Origin: JAFMKE01 sp037624485
Lineage (GTDB): Bacteria; Bacteroidota; Bacteroidia; Chitinophagales; UBA8649
NCBI GenBank assembly: GCA_037624485.1
Contig: JASJJC010000009.1
Coordinates: forward strand, 62,001-126,000
Direction: 5' to 3'
Length of the DNA stretch: 64,000 nt
Both the position numbers and the translations under genes were made by a program. Under the pieces are notes generated by a model. It was not told the DNA's origin. It did not search any database and was given only the letters and a program-made list of their open reading frames with translations. Shown piece by piece: positions 25,711-35,369 of this stretch (within the stretch, counting starts at the first letter, position 1; every line of letters starts with the position of its first letter).

Positions 25711-28563
25711 ATGAAGAGAAAAAGCGACCATATAATTTCTGAGCCTGCATTTATTGATGTTGAAGGAGCCCGGGTGCATAATTTGAAAAACCTATCTGTA
25801 CGAATTCCGAGAAACCAGATGGTGGTGATTACAGGAATAAGTGGCAGTGGAAAATCTTCTTTGGCTTTTGATACCATATATGCTGAAGGACAGCGCAGGT
25901 ACTTAGATACTTTTTCTAATTATGCCCGACAGTTTATGGGTAATATGGAAAGACCTGATGTGGATAGCATTACAGGACTCAGTCCGGTGATTTCAATCGA
26001 ACAAAAAACCGTAAGTAAGAATCCTAGAAGTACAGTTGGAACGATAACCGAGGTATATGATTTCTTCCGTTTACTTTATGCCAGAGCCTCAGATGCGTAC
26101 TCCTATGTCTCAGGAAAAAAAATGGAGCAGTTTACTGAAGGTCAAGTGATTGAAACAATTCGAGAGACTTTCAAAAATAAAAATATTGTGGTTCTTGCTC
26201 CTCAAGTAAAAGGACGTAAAGGGCATTATAGAGAGCTGTTTGACTCGCTTTTTAAAAGAGGGTTTTTAAAAGTACGTGTCGATGGTGAGATTTTAGACAT
26301 TGTTCCTAAAATGCAAGTGGATCGATATAAGGTACATGATATAGAGGCTGTAGTGGATCGCTTAAATGTGAAAGAGGAAAATGAGCAGCGTTTACTCACA
26401 TCCATTGACAAGGCAATGAAATTGGGAGATGGTCTATTATTCATACTAAATATTGAAGAAAATAAGACCCACCCATTTAGTAAAAATTTAATGGATAAGG
26501 AAAGCGGAATCTCTTATGATGCTCCCTCTCCGAATTCATTTTCATATAACTCGCCATATGGAATGTGTCCTTCTTGTAAAGGGCTAGGATATAAGATGCA
26601 AGTCAATGAAGATTCGATGTTACCCGACAAAAAACTAAGTATCAATAAAGGAGGAATTGCTCCCTTGGGAATACGTCGAGATGGATACTTGTTTAAAGAG
26701 TTAAAAAGGCTTTCCAAAAAATTCAATTTCAATTTAGCTGAACCTGTTGGTGAGATGGATAGAGATACCTTAAATCTACTTTTATATGGAGATCCGAAAC
26801 AAGTAACACCCTCTGAAGAAGTAAATATTTCGGATGCAGATCGATGGTATACTATCGAAAATGGGGGAGTTGAGGCAATGCTTATTCGAAGTTATCGCGA
26901 TACGACTTCCGATAGCATTCGTAAATGGGCCGAGCAATATATGGAGCAAGAAACTTGCCCGAGTTGCAAAGGCCATAGATTAAAGAAAGAATCACTATCC
27001 TTCAAGATAGATGGTCTGCATATTGGTCAAATTTCAGCCATGAATATTAATAGTCTTTTTCAATGGCTAGAGGACATCGAAAGACGATTAAGTATTAAGC
27101 AAAATGAAATCGCCGTTGAGGTACTTAAAGAAATTAGAGAAAGGTTAAGTTTTCTGCTTGATGTAGGTTTGGAATACTTGAGTTTGGATCGTCCTGCACG
27201 AAGTTTGTCGGGAGGAGAAGCACAGCGAATTCGCTTAGCGACACAAATTGGCTCCCAGTTAAGTGGTGTAACCTATATTCTGGATGAGCCTAGCATTGGA
27301 TTACATCAGCGGGATAATGTAAAATTAATCGCTTCTTTAAAGAAATTAGCGGAAAGTGACAATACCGTAATTGTTGTCGAACATGATAAAGATATCATGT
27401 TGGCATGCGATTACTTGGTAGATATCGGTCCTGCAGCAGGGGAGTATGGTGGTGAAATCGTAGCTGAAGGTATTCCAGATAGTTTTAAAAATGTGAAAAC
27501 CGTAACTGCGGATTATTTATTTGGTAAAAAAGAGATTGCCGTCCCTAAAATTCGAAGAAAGGGCAGTGGGAAACAAATCGTACTAAGTGGTATGACGGGC
27601 AATAATTTGAAAAATGTAACTCTCTCGTTTGATTTAGAAAAATTTATTTGTGTAACAGGAGTATCCGGTAGTGGTAAGTCTACCATCGTGAATGAAACCT
27701 TATATCCCATATTACACAAATATGTCTACAAAGCAAGAACAAAACCATTGCCCTATAAGTCCATAAAGGGACTAAAATATATTGACAAGGTGATAGAAAT
27801 CGACCAATCGCCTATCGGAAGAACTCCCCGTTCGAATCCTGCCACTTATATTAAAGTTTTTGATGAAATAAGGAAATTATTTGCGGTAATTCCCGAAGCA
27901 AAAATTCGAGGGTTTGCACCAGGAAGGTTTTCCTTCAATGTCAAAGGCGGAAGATGCGAAGAATGCGGAGGTGGGGGTGTTAAGCTTATAGAAATGAACT
28001 TTCTTCCTAATGTAGAAGTGGAATGTCTAACTTGCATGGGCAAGCGATATAATCGAGAAACTTTAGAAATTAGATTTAAAGGAAAATCGATTTATGATGT
28101 TTTGGAGATGACCGTTGACGATGCTTGTGAATTTTTTGAATCTCAACCTAGAATCTACCGAAAAGTAAAAACTTTAAAGGATGTTGGACTAGGGTATCTT
28201 AGGCTAGGGCAAAGCTCTACAACCATTTCAGGAGGAGAAGCTCAGCGAGTTAAACTTTCTGCAGAATTAAGTAAAAAAGATACCGGACAAACATTCTATA
28301 TATTAGATGAGCCAACCACAGGACTTCACTTCGAAGACATTAACGTCTTACTCGGCGTGCTTAACAAGCTAGTAGATAAGGGGAATACCGTTTTGGTTAT
28401 CGAACACAATATGGATGTAGTTAAAGTAGCAGATCATGTTATCGATATAGGACCTGAAGGAGGAGATAAAGGGGGTGAAATCCTTTTTGAAGGAACACCA
28501 GAAGAGTTAGCCAAACATCCTACAAGTTATACCGGGAAGTTTTTAAAATTGGAGCTTGAATAA
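25711..28563 (+). CDS. uvrA: excinuclease ABC subunit A
   Basis: The damage-recognition ATPase of nucleotide excision repair. From ATG 25711 the protein is 950 residues, normal for UvrA; an in-frame TTG at 25690 would lie inside the promoter. Two ABC ATPase modules are visible: GISGSGKSSLAFDTIYAEGQRRY with SLSGGEAQRIRLATQIG, and GVSGSGKSTIVNETLYP with TISGGEAQRVKLSAEL, plus ILDEPSIGLH and ILDEPTTGLH. Zinc-binding cysteines are in CPSCKGLG, CPSCKGHR and the CEECGGGG...CLTCMGKRY pair. The gene appears monocistronic and could be part of a damage response, but no LexA-type site was recognised. Confidence 0.97.
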   Translation: MKRKSDHIISEPAFIDVEGARVHNLKNLSVRIPRNQMVVITGISGSGKSSLAFDTIYAEGQRRYLDTFSNYARQFMGNMERPDVDSITGLSPVISIEQKTVSKNPRSTVGTITEVYDFFRLLYARASDAYSYVSGKKMEQFTEGQVIETIRETFKNKNIVVLAPQVKGRKGHYRELFDSLFKRGFLKVRVDGEILDIVPKMQVDRYKVHDIEAVVDRLNVKEENEQRLLTSIDKAMKLGDGLLFILNIEENKTHPFSKNLMDKESGISYDAPSPNSFSYNSPYGMCPSCKGLGYKMQVNEDSMLPDKKLSINKGGIAPLGIRRDGYLFKELKRLSKKFNFNLAEPVGEMDRDTLNLLLYGDPKQVTPSEEVNISDADRWYTIENGGVEAMLIRSYRDTTSDSIRKWAEQYMEQETCPSCKGHRLKKESLSFKIDGLHIGQISAMNINSLFQWLEDIERRLSIKQNEIAVEVLKEIRERLSFLLDVGLEYLSLDRPARSLSGGEAQRIRLATQIGSQLSGVTYILDEPSIGLHQRDNVKLIASLKKLAESDNTVIVVEHDKDIMLACDYLVDIGPAAGEYGGEIVAEGIPDSFKNVKTVTADYLFGKKEIAVPKIRRKGSGKQIVLSGMTGNNLKNVTLSFDLEKFICVTGVSGSGKSTIVNETLYPILHKYVYKARTKPLPYKSIKGLKYIDKVIEIDQSPIGRTPRSNPATYIKVFDEIRKLFAVIPEAKIRGFAPGRFSFNVKGGRCEECGGGGVKLIEMNFLPNVEVECLTCMGKRYNRETLEIRFKGKSIYDVLEMTVDDACEFFESQPRIYRKVKTLKDVGLGYLRLGQSSTTISGGEAQRVKLSAELSKKDTGQTFYILDEPTTGLHFEDINVLLGVLNKLVDKGNTVLVIEHNMDVVKVADHVIDIGPEGGDKGGEILFEGTPEELAKHPTSYTGKFLKLELE

Positions 28564-28619
28564 TTTTAGCTAATTCTCTATTCATTTAGCCATATATTTT
28601 AATAGCTTTGTGATCTATT

Positions 28620-28785
28620 GGTAATTTGAATGTATTATTCAAATTTAAGAGGGAATCCCGTGTGAATCGGGAGCAGTCTCCGCTGCTGTAAATTCCATAA
28701 AGTTTTTAGCATTATGCCACTGTTTGATAAAATGGGAAGGCGTTAAAAATGGAATGAGCCAGAATACCTGCCACTAGATTAATTG
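28620..28785 (+). ncRNA. cobalamin (vitamin B12) riboswitch
   Basis: The conserved core is visible in order: AAGAGGGAATCCCGTGTGAA with its pairing ATCGGGAG, then CAGTCTCCGCTGCTGTAA, GCCACTG, GGGAAGGCG, and the B12 box GAGCCAGAATACCTGCC at 28756-28772. Outer boundaries are approximate. It lies about 105 bases upstream of the BtuB-like receptor gene and should repress that gene when adenosylcobalamin is abundant. The 326-base gap between uvrA and the receptor is mostly this element plus its expression platform. Confidence 0.95.
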
Positions 28786-28889
28786 GAAAAACTTTCGGAA
28801 GAAAAGTGAATTCTGTATTTAATCGCGTGGTGATTTTTTACCTATGCGCTTGCTTGCATTTTTCTTTTGAAAGTTAAAGTAGAAAGAAA

Positions 28890-30773
28890 TTGAAGCACAT
28901 TTTAACACACATCTTACATTTACTTGCTCTTGTTAACTGCAGTACTCTATTAGCTCAAGTGGATACGACCGTTATACTACCAGAAATGCAGGTGGAGAGG
29001 GTTCGCCAAGCAGCTATCGGCTTGGAAAATTACATATGGGACAGTGCGGTTCTGCAATCGAAAGCATACAGTAGCTTGGCCGATTTTTTATTGCAAGAAA
29101 GCAATATCTATATTAAATCCTATGGAGGAAATAGTTTGTCTACGGTCAGTATTCAAGGAGCAAGTGCATCACAGACACTCTTGTTGTGGAATGGTCTACC
29201 TGTGCAAAGTCCAATGTTGGGGCTGCTTGATTTGTCGCTTGTACCGGTAAGCTTTAGTGATGAAATTAGTTTGCAGGTGGGCGGTAACAGTTCCTCTTGG
29301 GGTAGTGGTGCAATTGGCGGAGTAATTGGTATAACCAACCAAGCGAGCTATACCCAAAATTTTGAATTGGATTATTTTTCGAGTATTGCCAGTTTTTCAA
29401 ACTTGCAACAACGACTTAAGATTGCAGCAGGCAATAAAAAGTTTCAAAGTGTAAGTAAACTAAGTTTTCAAAAAGGCAAAAATGACATACTTGTTAGGCC
29501 AGCTCCCAATGTAGATAATTACAGGCAGCGCAACGCAGCTTTTTTACAACTAGGGATATTGCAATCTTTTTATCTAAAACCAAATAATAAGAATGAACTA
29601 ATTATCCATGCTTGGGTGCAAGAATCGGATAAAGAAATTCCACCAACATTAACACAGCGAAAAAGTGAGGCCTATCAAACCGATAATTTCAAACGATTTA
29701 TGGGGCTTTGGAAGTTTACTTTCAAAAAACATTTACTCCAAACTAGAATAGGACATTATCGAGAAAGGCAATTTTTTAATGACCCCCAGATCCAACTAGA
29801 GGCACTCAATAAGTTTAATACCACTCTAGGAGAGCTTAATTATACCTTCCAAGTTAATAGAAGACATAAACTAGAATTTGCCGGCACCACCACAAGAGCC
29901 AATGCATACAGCCAATCTTATCAAGGTGAGGTAACGCAACTTAAAATAGCAGGCTTGATTTCTTATAAATATAGTCGCCCTAAAACTCAAGTGCAATTGA
30001 GTCTTCGTGAAGAGTGGATTGATAAGCGATTTTTACTTCCTGTTCCATATTTTGGAGTTAAACAAGCACTTGGGGATCGATTAATTCTTAAACTTAAGAT
30101 TTCACGCGAATTCAGATTACCCACCTTAAATGACCTCTATTGGAATCCTGGCGGTAATATTGAGCTTAAACCTGAACGGGGATGGAGCCAAGAGATTGGA
30201 CTTGCTGGAACGTGGAGTCGCAAACGACACAGCATTGCAATACGCAGTTCTATTTTTAATCGAAATATAGAGGATTGGATTTTATGGGCGCCCAGTGATA
30301 TTGGTTTCTTTTGGAGTGCTAGTAATATTGCAAAGGTATGGTCCTACGGCTCGACAACTAAGCTGGATTATAAATATCATAAGCATAAATTTAGCTTTCA
30401 AGCAGGACTTGGATTTGACTATACGAAATCCAGCTACCGTATAGATTTGGATTTACCCAAATTATCAAAAGGGGATCAATTGTTTTATACACCAATTTAT
30501 CAGTCAACTGCAAATATTTCCTTACAAATTAGTCATTGGGCAATTCAATATCAGCACCAAGTCGTAGGAGAAACCATCGGAGCTAATGACGCGATACCAC
30601 GTTATCATGTGGGTAATGTTCATTTCACTTACCATTTCAATCAATCCAATTTTTCAGGCAAAATTTTTACCTCAATTCAAAATATTTATAACCAAAACTA
30701 TATCGTAGTTGAGCGGCGACAAATGCCTGGAATTAATGCTCAATTCGGTATTAACATTAATCTAAAAAAATAA
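28890..30773 (+). CDS. btuB: TonB-dependent outer-membrane receptor, BtuB-like (cobalamin)
   Basis: A 627-residue outer-membrane receptor. The start is a TTG after an A/G-rich AGAAAGAAA stretch and is followed by a good signal peptide ending at LLAQ. The mature N-terminus DTTVILPEMQV is TonB-box-like. The plug includes SLADFLLQESNIYIKSYGG, STVSIQGASASQTLLLWNGLPVQSPM and WGSGAIGGVIGI. A 22-strand-type barrel follows with FRLPTLNDLYWNPGG, LKPERGWSQEIG and a final strand MPGINAQFGININLKK. BtuB assignment rests on the riboswitch, small size and BtuB-like plug. It is followed after 1 base by the DUF4465 gene. Confidence 0.88.
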   Translation: MKHILTHILHLLALVNCSTLLAQVDTTVILPEMQVERVRQAAIGLENYIWDSAVLQSKAYSSLADFLLQESNIYIKSYGGNSLSTVSIQGASASQTLLLWNGLPVQSPMLGLLDLSLVPVSFSDEISLQVGGNSSSWGSGAIGGVIGITNQASYTQNFELDYFSSIASFSNLQQRLKIAAGNKKFQSVSKLSFQKGKNDILVRPAPNVDNYRQRNAAFLQLGILQSFYLKPNNKNELIIHAWVQESDKEIPPTLTQRKSEAYQTDNFKRFMGLWKFTFKKHLLQTRIGHYRERQFFNDPQIQLEALNKFNTTLGELNYTFQVNRRHKLEFAGTTTRANAYSQSYQGEVTQLKIAGLISYKYSRPKTQVQLSLREEWIDKRFLLPVPYFGVKQALGDRLILKLKISREFRLPTLNDLYWNPGGNIELKPERGWSQEIGLAGTWSRKRHSIAIRSSIFNRNIEDWILWAPSDIGFFWSASNIAKVWSYGSTTKLDYKYHKHKFSFQAGLGFDYTKSSYRIDLDLPKLSKGDQLFYTPIYQSTANISLQISHWAIQYQHQVVGETIGANDAIPRYHVGNVHFTYHFNQSNFSGKIFTSIQNIYNQNYIVVERRQMPGINAQFGININLKK

Positions 30774-30774
30774 A

Positions 30775-31764
30775 ATGATGAAAAAAATTACTTTAGTTCT
30801 TTGTTTAGCTGTTACCAGCTTTTTATTTGCTCAAACTACTTCCACTTTTGAGGGGTTTAATCTTGGAGTCGACTCTTCCCTGAACGGGAGCGACCAGCAG
30901 GGAGGTTTTCAAGATGGAAATCTATTTTTCCCAAATACCTATATTGATGACCCACAATTTCCTTCTTGGTCGGGATTTGGTGTATCTTCTAAAACGGATA
31001 ACATGACTCCTGGATACTTAAATGACTTGAGCTGCATAGCTGCTGAGGGTGCTCAAGGTTCAATGACTTATGGTGTAGCCTTTATGAATTACTTAACAGG
31101 AAGTGCTGTTATGAGCCTCACGGGTGCTGCTAGTGGCGGAGCAATGGAGGGCATGTATATAAACAACACTACTTATGCCTATTTGAGTATGCGTGATGGA
31201 GATGCTATAGCGAAGAATTTTGGGGGTGTCTCTGGGGATGATCCCGATTACTTTTTATTGAATATAGAAAAGTACGAAAATGGAATGCTTGGCACGGAAA
31301 AGATAGAATTTTATTTAGCAGATTTCCGTTCCGTAAATAATTCAGATGATTATATTCTTGATGAATGGACTTATGTTGATTTGAGTAGTTTGGGAAATGC
31401 TGACAGCTTAGTTTTTTCTATGGAGTCTTCAGATGTAGGACAGTTTGGTATGAATACCCCGGCATATTTTTGCTTGGATAACATAAGGACTAAAGATAGC
31501 CCTGTCACAGGCATTAGTGCTAATTCAGTTGATTTGAAAATATCGGTTTTCCCTAACCCTGCAGTAGATTTTATACATGTTCAGCATAAGGAGGAATTTG
31601 AAGGGACAATTGCCCTAATTGAATCTACTGGTAAAACAATTGGGCGGTATGATTTATCGAAACATGAACGTATAGATGTGTCGAACCTTTCTTCTGGATT
31701 ATATCTGCTGAATATTGAGTTAACTGACGGAAAAAATCAGACATATTCGATCATCAAAGAATAG
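30775..31764 (+). CDS. DUF4465 protein with T9SS type A sorting domain, probable cobalamin-binding (BtuH-like)
   Basis: A 329-residue exported protein with a signal peptide ending at FLFAQ. The main domain (~residues 22-235) fits DUF4465: STFEGFNLGVDSSLNG, WSGFGVSSKTDN, YGVAFMN, MEGMYINNTTYAYLSMRDGD, DYFLLNIE, FYLADFRS and AYFCLDNIRT. The C-terminal ~75 residues are a Por-type T9SS sorting domain (ISVFPNPAVDFIHV ... LSSGLYLLNIEL). In Bacteroides, DUF4465 lipoproteins of the BtuH family bind vitamin B12 at the cell surface. Here it sits 1 base after the riboswitch-controlled receptor gene, supporting the same job, but T9SS replaces the lipid anchor. MM at the start leaves two possible ATGs. 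Confidence 0.85.
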   Translation: MMKKITLVLCLAVTSFLFAQTTSTFEGFNLGVDSSLNGSDQQGGFQDGNLFFPNTYIDDPQFPSWSGFGVSSKTDNMTPGYLNDLSCIAAEGAQGSMTYGVAFMNYLTGSAVMSLTGAASGGAMEGMYINNTTYAYLSMRDGDAIAKNFGGVSGDDPDYFLLNIEKYENGMLGTEKIEFYLADFRSVNNSDDYILDEWTYVDLSSLGNADSLVFSMESSDVGQFGMNTPAYFCLDNIRTKDSPVTGISANSVDLKISVFPNPAVDFIHVQHKEEFEGTIALIESTGKTIGRYDLSKHERIDVSNLSSGLYLLNIELTDGKNQTYSIIKE

Positions 31765-31786
31765 CTGCATTTATTTTAATAAATTT

Positions 31787-31820
31787 TAAAGCCTTACTTC
31801 GACTGCAAGTAAGGCTTTTA
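31787..31820 (+). terminator. intrinsic terminator of the B12 uptake operon
   Basis: Stem AAAGCCTTACTT / AAGTAAGGCTTT with a 7-base loop (CGACTGC), ending in a short T-run. It lies 23 bases after the DUF4465 stop. Confidence 0.85.
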
Positions 31821-31868
31821 ATGCTTAACTAGCTTCTTTTTAGTATATTCGCAGCCTAAATTATATTC

Positions 31869-32354
31869 ATGGAATTAAAAGAAATATTGGCAATTAGTAA
31901 ACTGCCTGGATTGTATCAAATTGTCACTAGTCGAGATAATGGATTAATAGTTACTCCATTAGGCGAGCAAAAAAGAAAATTTGTGGCTTCCAGACAACAT
32001 ATGTTTACACCCTTGGAAAACATAACCGTATATACGAACACTGGTAGTATGGAGTTGGCAGAAATATTCAAAGCTATGAAGGCCAATGGCAAATGCCCCG
32101 AAGCAAAAGCTGTGGATAAAGATATAAGAGCTTATTTTGTGGCTATTGCGCCAGAACACGACCAGCAAAGAGTCTACACCAGTGATATTCGTAAAATGAT
32201 TAAATGGTTCAAATCTTTAGATGAAGTAGGGATGTTTAAGGAGGAAAAGAAAGAAGAAGAAAGTGTAAAAAAAGACAAACCAAAGAAAGAGAAAGTAGTT
32301 AAGCCAAAGAAAGCGAAAGCAACAAAAAAAGAGAGTAAACCAAAGAAAAAATAA
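31869..32354 (+). CDS. DUF5606 family protein
   Basis: A 161-residue cytoplasmic protein. The first ~120 residues (MELKEILAISKLPGLYQIV, TPLGEQKRKF, VYTNTGSMELAEIFKAM, YTSDIRKMIKWFKSL) fit the Bacteroidota-specific DUF5606 domain. The remaining ~40 residues are a Lys/Glu-rich low-complexity tail. A basic tail suggests contact with nucleic acid or an acidic protein. Its TAA overlaps the M3 peptidase ATG (TAATG), so the two are co-translated. Function unknown. Confidence 0.85.
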   Translation: MELKEILAISKLPGLYQIVTSRDNGLIVTPLGEQKRKFVASRQHMFTPLENITVYTNTGSMELAEIFKAMKANGKCPEAKAVDKDIRAYFVAIAPEHDQQRVYTSDIRKMIKWFKSLDEVGMFKEEKKEEESVKKDKPKKEKVVKPKKAKATKKESKPKKK

Positions 32355-34072
32355 TGGATTCATCTACAACTTTAATCGCTCAAAATGAACGCTCATTTAT
32401 GCCACCTTCTTTTCAAGTAGAAGATTGGGATGGGATTGCCTCATTTTATATTGAGCTAAATGATAGAGCTATTGAGACACAAGAGCAGTTTGAGCAATGG
32501 TTAAAGGATTGGGATGAGTTATACGCTGTGGTGAGCGAAGATATGCGCTTAAAGTATATCAAAACATCTATCGATACCACTGACGAAACAGCCAAAAAGA
32601 AATTGGAAAGCTATTACATTGATATAGATCCAAAAATCAAACCTTGGGAAAATAAGTTGCAAAAAAGATTTGAAGCCAGCTCTTTCAAAGAGAGTTTATC
32701 CGAAGATTTTAAAAATGTAAAAAGAGGTATTGAGAAAGATTTAGCCTTGTTTACTGAGAAGAATATTGAGCTAAGTAGAGATTTAAGTCTATTGGAAAAT
32801 AAGTATGCTGAAATATCTGGCGCTTGGTCTATTAACTATGATGGAAAGGATTTAACGATGCCCCAAGCTTCTATTTACTTTAAAAAAGTCGATAGACAAG
32901 TAAGAGAGGATGTATACTTCTTAGCAAGAGAAAGAGAGAATAAAGATGCAGAAGCATTAGATGATCTGATGGACCAATTGGTAGAAAAAAGACATCAGTT
33001 AGCGCTGAATGCAGGATATGAAAATTATCGGGATTATATGTTTGATGAAAAACATCGATTTGATTATTCGCCTGAAGATTGTCAAGCATTTCACCAATCT
33101 GTTGCTACAGCCATTATCCCTTTGTTAAGAAAGATTGACGAGCAAAGAAAGGCGAGTATAGGACTAGATGCATTAAGACCGTGGGATATGGTAGTAGATC
33201 CTTTACAGCAAGCACCATTGAAGCCGTTCAATACTACGGAAGATTTCGTTAATAAGACGGTCCACTGTTTCAATAAATTGGATCCATATTTCGGGGCTTG
33301 TATTGCCGATATGTACGCAAAAGGGAATTTAGATTTGGAGTCCCGAAAAGGGAAAGCACCTGGCGGATATATGATGGCAATGCCTGAATCGGGCGTACCT
33401 TTTATATTTATGAATCATGCGTCTTCGGAAGGAGATGTTCGAGTAATGGTGCATGAAGGTGGCCATGCTATTCATAGTTTTTTAGATTACAGTATTCCAT
33501 TTGCTAATATGCGAAATACGCCAAGTGAGGTTGCAGAATTGGCCTCTATGAGTATGGAGCTATTTTCTTTGGAGAATTGGGAAAGTTATTATCCGAATGA
33601 GGGAGATTTGAAAAGAGCAAAAAGAAACCACTTAGAGGGCTTATTGAAAATTTTGCCAGGAGTAGCAAAAGGAGATGCTTTTCAACATTGGATGTATACC
33701 AATCCTAAGCATACTCGGACAGAGCGACGTGCCAAATGGATGGAGTTGAACAAGATCTACGGTGCTGGAGTAATAGATAATACCGGTTTAGAGAAATTTC
33801 AAGAAGTCGGTTATCAAGGGATTCTCCATTTCTATCAAGTGCCATTTTATTACATTGAGTATGGGTTTGCGCAACTAGGTGCAATAGCTATGTGGAGAAA
33901 TTTCAAATCAAATAAACAAAAGGCTATTCAAGCTTATAAAAATGCTTTAAGTTTAGGTTACACGCGAAGTATTCCAGAAATATATCAAACGGCAGATATT
34001 CAGTTTGACTTTTCTGCAGAATATGTGAGTGACCTGGCTAATTTTGTTCAAACGGAGCTGGATAAGCTTTAA
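32354..34072 (+). CDS. M3 family zinc oligoendopeptidase (PepF-like)
   Basis: A 572-residue peptidase of the oligoendopeptidase F group in family M3, acting on short peptides in the cytoplasm; no signal peptide. The zinc site HEGGHAIHSFLD is intact, with the third ligand in the downstream SEVAELASMSMEL. Upstream are RENKDAEALDDLMDQLVEKRHQLALNAGYENYRDY and a conserved C-terminal FYYIEYGFAQLGAIAMW. It is translationally coupled to the DUF5606 gene. Confidence 0.93.
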   Translation: MDSSTTLIAQNERSFMPPSFQVEDWDGIASFYIELNDRAIETQEQFEQWLKDWDELYAVVSEDMRLKYIKTSIDTTDETAKKKLESYYIDIDPKIKPWENKLQKRFEASSFKESLSEDFKNVKRGIEKDLALFTEKNIELSRDLSLLENKYAEISGAWSINYDGKDLTMPQASIYFKKVDRQVREDVYFLARERENKDAEALDDLMDQLVEKRHQLALNAGYENYRDYMFDEKHRFDYSPEDCQAFHQSVATAIIPLLRKIDEQRKASIGLDALRPWDMVVDPLQQAPLKPFNTTEDFVNKTVHCFNKLDPYFGACIADMYAKGNLDLESRKGKAPGGYMMAMPESGVPFIFMNHASSEGDVRVMVHEGGHAIHSFLDYSIPFANMRNTPSEVAELASMSMELFSLENWESYYPNEGDLKRAKRNHLEGLLKILPGVAKGDAFQHWMYTNPKHTRTERRAKWMELNKIYGAGVIDNTGLEKFQEVGYQGILHFYQVPFYYIEYGFAQLGAIAMWRNFKSNKQKAIQAYKNALSLGYTRSIPEIYQTADIQFDFSAEYVSDLANFVQTELDKL

Positions 34073-34210
34073 AAAATGTCTGTTTGTCCAGCCATTTTTC
34101 TAGAGTATTCCCAAAACTATTAACTAATCTAAGTTATATAGGCATCGTTGACCAAGTGCTTACTTTGGAAGTAAAAAAAAAGTTATAATTTTAAACAAAT
34201 TCTAGTACTC

Positions 34211-34711
34211 ATGAAAAAAAGCAACATACAGCCAACTTATTTTTTAGTGTTTGCGCTCTTATTTACGGCTCTAATTGCATGTAATAAAGATGAAGAAGAT
34301 AAACCTGTCGGAACTGAAGCAATAAACTTTATTCAACCGGATAGTACTACTATTATAGCTACTGCTGGTGAACTTGTTGATTTTAGTCTATACTTGGCTA
34401 TCGATGCACCCATAGATTCTGTTAGAGGAGCCTACTTTATTGATACCGTAATGAATATTAATAATTTGACTTACAACGACATGCAAACTGAGTTTTTTGT
34501 TCAAGTATTTACAGATAGTTTAAATGTCCAAACGGTTTCGGGAACGCTACAAATGCCTTTAGGAAGAAATGCTTCTGTGCCATTTCAACCTTATTTTACC
34601 GGCAGTACGACCCCTTTTATTGCGCAGAAGTATGATGCGGTTCGAGTTGTTTTCAGATTAGATAGTGATAATTTAAGTTATGAGAAACAACTTAAAATTA
34701 TTGTAAACTAA
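34211..34711 (+). CDS. surface-type lipoprotein of unknown function
   Basis: A 166-residue protein whose signal sequence ends in a lipobox (FTALIAC). The next residues, NKDEEDK, match the acidic surface-export pattern of Bacteroidota lipoproteins. The mature part is beta-rich (GTEAINFIQPDSTTIIATAGELVDFSLYL, ending VRVVFRLDSDNLSYEKQLKIIV), resembling a single Ig/cadherin-like sandwich. It ends 4 bases before the pdxH GTG. No family recognised. Confidence 0.7.
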   Translation: MKKSNIQPTYFLVFALLFTALIACNKDEEDKPVGTEAINFIQPDSTTIIATAGELVDFSLYLAIDAPIDSVRGAYFIDTVMNINNLTYNDMQTEFFVQVFTDSLNVQTVSGTLQMPLGRNASVPFQPYFTGSTTPFIAQKYDAVRVVFRLDSDNLSYEKQLKIIVN

Positions 34712-34715
34712 GAAA

Positions 34716-35360
34716 GTGTCAGAGATAAATAAAAACTTACACCAAGAAAGAAAGAGCTACGACCAGTCCACCTTAAGGATTCAAACGGTCGATAAAGACC
34801 CTATTAAGCAGTTTGATCAATGGTATTGCGAAGCGGACAGTTTTGGTGACTTCGAAGCAAATGCTATGGTTATTTCAACTGTAGGCATGGATGGAAGACC
34901 TAGTAGTCGGGTAGTTTTACTCAAAGAATATTCTAATGAAGGTTTAATATTTTTTTCAAATTATGACAGTCGTAAGGGCCGTGAAATGGCCGCAAATAAT
35001 GCCGTAAGTGTTCTGTTTTTCTACGAACAAATGCAAAGGCAGATACGCATAGACGGACGGGTAGAAAAAATTTCAGAAAAGGCAAGTGATGATTATTTTA
35101 AAACAAGACCAATTGAGAGTCAATATGGTGCAATGGTTTCCCAACAAAGCCATCCTCTGGCAAGTAAGGAGGATTTGGAAAAAGAATTCCAATCCATTCT
35201 ACGTAGCAAAAAAAAACCCCAACGTCCGAAACATTGGGGCGGTTATTTACTAAAACCTAGCTATTTTGAGTTTTGGCAAGGACGCCCAAACCGTTTACAT
35301 GATAGAATTTATTACTCTTTCGAAAAAAATTCTTGGAATAGGGGCATTCTCTCACCCTAA
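34716..35360 (+). CDS. pdxH: pyridoxamine 5'-phosphate oxidase
   Basis: PdxH makes pyridoxal 5'-phosphate from pyridoxine or pyridoxamine phosphate using FMN and oxygen. In 214 residues it shows the family blocks SSRVVLLKEYSNEGLIFFSNYDSRKGREM (FMN binding), RQIRIDGRVEKIS, YFKTRP, SQQSHPL, PKHWGGYLLKP and the C-terminal EFWQGRPNRLHDR. The start is a GTG at 34716, 4 bases after the lipoprotein stop; the protein aligns from its N-terminal ERKSY region, supporting this start. Confidence 0.95.
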   Translation: MSEINKNLHQERKSYDQSTLRIQTVDKDPIKQFDQWYCEADSFGDFEANAMVISTVGMDGRPSSRVVLLKEYSNEGLIFFSNYDSRKGREMAANNAVSVLFFYEQMQRQIRIDGRVEKISEKASDDYFKTRPIESQYGAMVSQQSHPLASKEDLEKEFQSILRSKKKPQRPKHWGGYLLKPSYFEFWQGRPNRLHDRIYYSFEKNSWNRGILSP

Positions 35361-35369
35361 TACAACTAG

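Noticed and set aside
28786..28889. Independent terminator between the riboswitch and btuB
   Set aside because: A T-run near 28833-28840 follows weak pairings only; it is better seen as part of the riboswitch expression platform.
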